Part shown: positions 15,254 through 17,301 of the stretch, one piece after another
Numbering within the stretch: position 1 is the first letter of the stretch
Layout of the letters: every line of letters starts with the position of its first letter
NCBI GenBank assembly: GCA_012799165.1
Contig: JAAZLU010000073.1
Span: forward strand, 1 to 17,301
From: Clostridiales bacterium
Lineage (GTDB): Bacteria > Bacillota > Clostridia > Peptostreptococcales > Anaerovoracaceae
Length of the DNA stretch: 17,301 nucleotides
Direction: 5' to 3'
Notes under the pieces: model-generated
Database searches by the model: none
Seen by the model: only the letters and a program-made list of their open reading frames with translations
Told to the model about the DNA's origin: nothing
Position numbers and translations under genes: made by a program

Positions 15254-16192
15254 ATGACACAGGAAAAGAAGAAACCGGATTATTCCGGACTCAAAGATAC
15301 CGACCCCATCATCAGCTACGAGCAGTCCGAAGAGGCTGAACTCGCGGAGTTGAACAGCGTCTGGGACAATATAGTCAATACTTTTAAGAAGAGCCCACTA
15401 GCACTGATAGGCACGACGATTATTTTAATTATCGTTTTGGGAGCGGTCTTTGCTCCCCTGATCTGCCCCTACGATCCTTATGTTCAGGATCTGCCGAACG
15501 CGCTGGCAAAGCCCTCCACCGAGCACCTTCTGGGCACGGACAGCTTCGGTAGGGACCTCTTTACCCGAATTGTCTACGGCGCGAGGATTTCTCTGATTAT
15601 CGGTCTTATTCCAAGCATGATAGCCATCGTAATAGGTGCTGTAATGGGGCTAATGGCAGGCTTTTTGGGCAAGACGGCGGATTTCATAATAATGAGGATA
15701 GCCGACATCGTTCTGTCCTTCCCGTCGCTGCTGCTGGCAATGGTAATCATGTATACGCTCGGAGCGAGCCTATTGAACCTCTTTATAGCGCTCAGCGTAA
15801 TCAACTGGGGTGTTACTGCCCGTACGGTTCGCGCGCAGACTCTGCAGCTTCGCGAAAAGGAGTTCGTGGAGGCGGCGCGATCGGTGGGGGTCAAGAAGAG
15901 CACGATAATGTTCAGGCATATATTGCCCAACTGCATACCTTCTTTGATAGTTATATTCACCCTCGATATCCCCGATGCCATAATGAGCGAGGCGAGCCTA
16001 TCCTTCCTGGGCGTAGGTGCCAAGCCTCCCGCGGCGAGCTGGGGATTGATGGTGAGCGAGAATAAGGATAACCTGACCAGAGCGCCCTGGGTAGCCATCT
16101 TCCCGGGTATCGCCATAATGCTCTTGGTGCTTGCCTTCAATTTCGTAGGCGATGCGATGCGGGATGCTTTGGATCCCACATTAAGGCAGTGA
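15254..16192 (+). CDS. dppC: ABC peptide transporter permease, DppC/OppC type
   Basis: This 312-residue partner permease has a roughly 45-residue charged N-terminal cytoplasmic tail, a first membrane segment at 49-70, then the DppC hallmark HLLGTDSFGRDLFTRIVYGAR (91-111). The EAA loop EAARSVGVKKSTIMFRHILPN lies at 206-226, and the SFLGVGAKPPAASWG motif at 250-264. AGGGGGTG at 15241-15248 precedes the ATG. It follows the DppB gene by 15 bases and is itself followed by the ATPase gene after 12 bases, all in one operon. Confidence 0.94.
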   Translation: MTQEKKKPDYSGLKDTDPIISYEQSEEAELAELNSVWDNIVNTFKKSPLALIGTTIILIIVLGAVFAPLICPYDPYVQDLPNALAKPSTEHLLGTDSFGRDLFTRIVYGARISLIIGLIPSMIAIVIGAVMGLMAGFLGKTADFIIMRIADIVLSFPSLLLAMVIMYTLGASLLNLFIALSVINWGVTARTVRAQTLQLREKEFVEAARSVGVKKSTIMFRHILPNCIPSLIVIFTLDIPDAIMSEASLSFLGVGAKPPAASWGLMVSENKDNLTRAPWVAIFPGIAIMLLVLAFNFVGDAMRDALDPTLRQ

Positions 16193-16204
16193 TGGGAGGC
16201 AGCT

Positions 16205-17194
16205 ATGGATAATAAAAATTTATTGGAAATACGCGGCCTAAAGACCTATTTCTTTACAAAATACGGTGAAGTGCCCGCCGTGGACGGGGTAGATATTACC
16301 GTTCCGAAGGGAAAAATCGTCGGCATAGTCGGGGAATCCGGCTGCGGCAAGAGCGTAACGGCGATGTCCATAATGCATCTGGTGCAGCCTCCCGGGAGGG
16401 TCATCGAGGGACAGATTCTGCTGGATGGAGAGGACCTCGTTCCCAAGAGCATCAAGGAGATGAATAAAATTCGCGGCAAGCGGGTCTCCATGATTTTCCA
16501 AGAGCCCATGACTTCCCTGAACCCGGTATACACGGTCGGCAAGCAGGTGAGCGAAGCGATACTGCTTCATCAAGAAGTGAGCAGGGAAGAGGCCAAGGCA
16601 AAGACCATAGATATCTTCCGCAAGGTGGGTATACCCGAGGCCGACAAGCGATATAATTCCTATCCACATCAGTTGTCGGGGGGGCTTCGGCAGCGCGTCA
16701 TGATAGGCATGGCCATGGTCTGCGATCCGGAGCTCCTGATCGCCGATGAGCCCACCACCGCGCTCGATGTAACAATAGAAGCTCAGATTTTGCATCTGAT
16801 GCGCCGCTTGCAGAGGGAGAGGGGCACCTCCGTAATCATGATTACCCATAACCTGGGCGTCGTGGCGGAGCTCTGCGACGAGGTGTACGTAATGTATGCC
16901 GGCAAGGTGATGGAGCACGCGAATGTGTTCGAACTCTTTGAAAATCCTCAGCACCCGTATACGCACGGACTGCTGAATTCAATACCCGACACTTCGGGAA
17001 CGAAGGATCGGCTCTATACCATACGCGGCATGGTGCCCAACCTCCTGAAATTGCCCGAGGGCTGTCGCTTCTGTCCGCGCTGCGACAAGGCGATGAAAAT
17101 CTGTACCATGAGGGAGCCCGAAATGCACACCACTACCGAGGGTCACGAAGTACGCTGCTTTCTCTACGACAAGGAGGTCATGAAAAATGGCTAG
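16205..17194 (+). CDS. dppD: ABC peptide transporter ATPase, DppD/OppD type
   Basis: This 329-residue ATPase powers peptide import. It shows Walker A GESGCGKS (43-50), the Q-loop at Q99 ([10 protein letters not shown]), signature LSGGLRQR (157-164), Walker B LLIADEP (177-183), D-loop TALD and switch His at 215. The C-terminal oligopeptide-transporter extension has the usual cysteine motif (C287, C293, C300, C318), reported in mycobacterial OppD-type ATPases to hold an iron-sulfur cluster, plus an extra C290. GGGAGG at 16195-16200 precedes the ATG. It overlaps the next ATPase gene by eight bases. Confidence 0.95.
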   Translation: MDNKNLLEIRGLKTYFFTKYGEVPAVDGVDITVPKGKIVGIVGESGCGKSVTAMSIMHLVQPPGRVIEGQILLDGEDLVPKSIKEMNKIRGKRVSMIFQEPMTSLNPVYTVGKQVSEAILLHQEVSREEAKAKTIDIFRKVGIPEADKRYNSYPHQLSGGLRQRVMIGMAMVCDPELLIADEPTTALDVTIEAQILHLMRRLQRERGTSVIMITHNLGVVAELCDEVYVMYAGKVMEHANVFELFENPQHPYTHGLLNSIPDTSGTKDRLYTIRGMVPNLLKLPEGCRFCPRCDKAMKICTMREPEMHTTTEGHEVRCFLYDKEVMKNG

Positions 17195-17301
17195 GAATAA
17201 ACTTGTAGAGGTCAAGAACATCACGAAAGAGTTCAAGGTGAGCTCGAGCAGCTGGAGAAAGGGCAAGGGCGTCGTTCATGCGGTTACCGATGTAAGCATG
17301 G
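17187..17301 (+). CDS. dppF: ABC peptide transporter second ATPase, DppF/OppF type (3' end outside window)
   Basis: Only the first 38 codons are visible. They read as the N-terminus of an ABC ATPase: a VEVKNITKEFKV strand, a short linker with KGKG, then VVHAVTDVSM, the usual lead-in before Walker A. AAGGAGG at 17171-17177 lies nine bases before the ATG, and the gene overlaps the end of the first ATPase gene by eight bases, so the two are probably translationally coupled. Position after a DppD-type gene makes DppF/OppF the natural call; the Walker motifs themselves lie beyond the edge. Confidence 0.85.
   Translation, partial: MARNKLVEVKNITKEFKVSSSSWRKGKGVVHAVTDVSM

Overview
The window looks like a chromosomal segment from an anaerobic, fermentative, low-to-medium GC Firmicute of the class Clostridia. 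The reasons are strong AAGGAGG-type ribosome binding sites, SigA-like promoters in AT-rich gaps, two [FeFe]-hydrogenase operons, lipoprotein signal peptides of Gram-positive style and a Dpp/Opp peptide importer. The family or genus cannot be named from the sequence alone. No rRNA, tRNA, insertion sequence, phage gene or CRISPR array was seen.

Layout. Bases 2-1542 (+) hold the end of an unrecognised gene and an unrecognised lipoprotein gene, closed by a hairpin terminator at 1637-1662. Bases 1708-5531 (-) are hydC-hydB-hydA, a trimeric NAD-linked, probably electron-bifurcating [FeFe] hydrogenase. A 395-base AT-rich gap (5532-5926) separates it from a second, divergent hydrogenase operon at 5927-9489 (+). 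That operon encodes a fusion of a NuoF-type iron-sulfur stub to a GltD-like FAD/NADPH oxidoreductase, translationally coupled to a second HydA. This arrangement fits the little-studied 'glutamate synthase-linked' class (HydDB group A2). Bases 9559-10287 (+) encode a two-ended zinc-ribbon membrane protein that converges on an alcohol dehydrogenase (10488-11468, -) across a bidirectional terminator. Bases 11764-12372 (+) encode an unrecognised membrane-anchored protein. From 12570 to the right edge (+) runs a peptide/oligopeptide ABC importer: binding lipoprotein, two permeases, a first ATPase and the start of a second ATPase.

How the genes may work together (inference). HydABC would couple NADH and reduced ferredoxin to H2. 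The second operon would give a GltD-type pyridine-nucleotide module, probably NADPH-specific, its own iron-sulfur route to a HydA-like subunit. The alcohol dehydrogenase and peptide importer fit a peptide- or sugar-fermenting lifestyle in which NAD(P)H must be reoxidised. A Rex-like operator (NADH/NAD+ sensing) lies on the predicted promoter of the second hydrogenase operon.

The most striking observation is in the second HydA. All accessory-cluster ligands and three of the four H-cluster cysteines are present, but the cysteine equivalent to C499 of Clostridium pasteurianum CpI is a tyrosine (TAC, 9250-9252). The paralogue encoded in the same window keeps the canonical cysteine.
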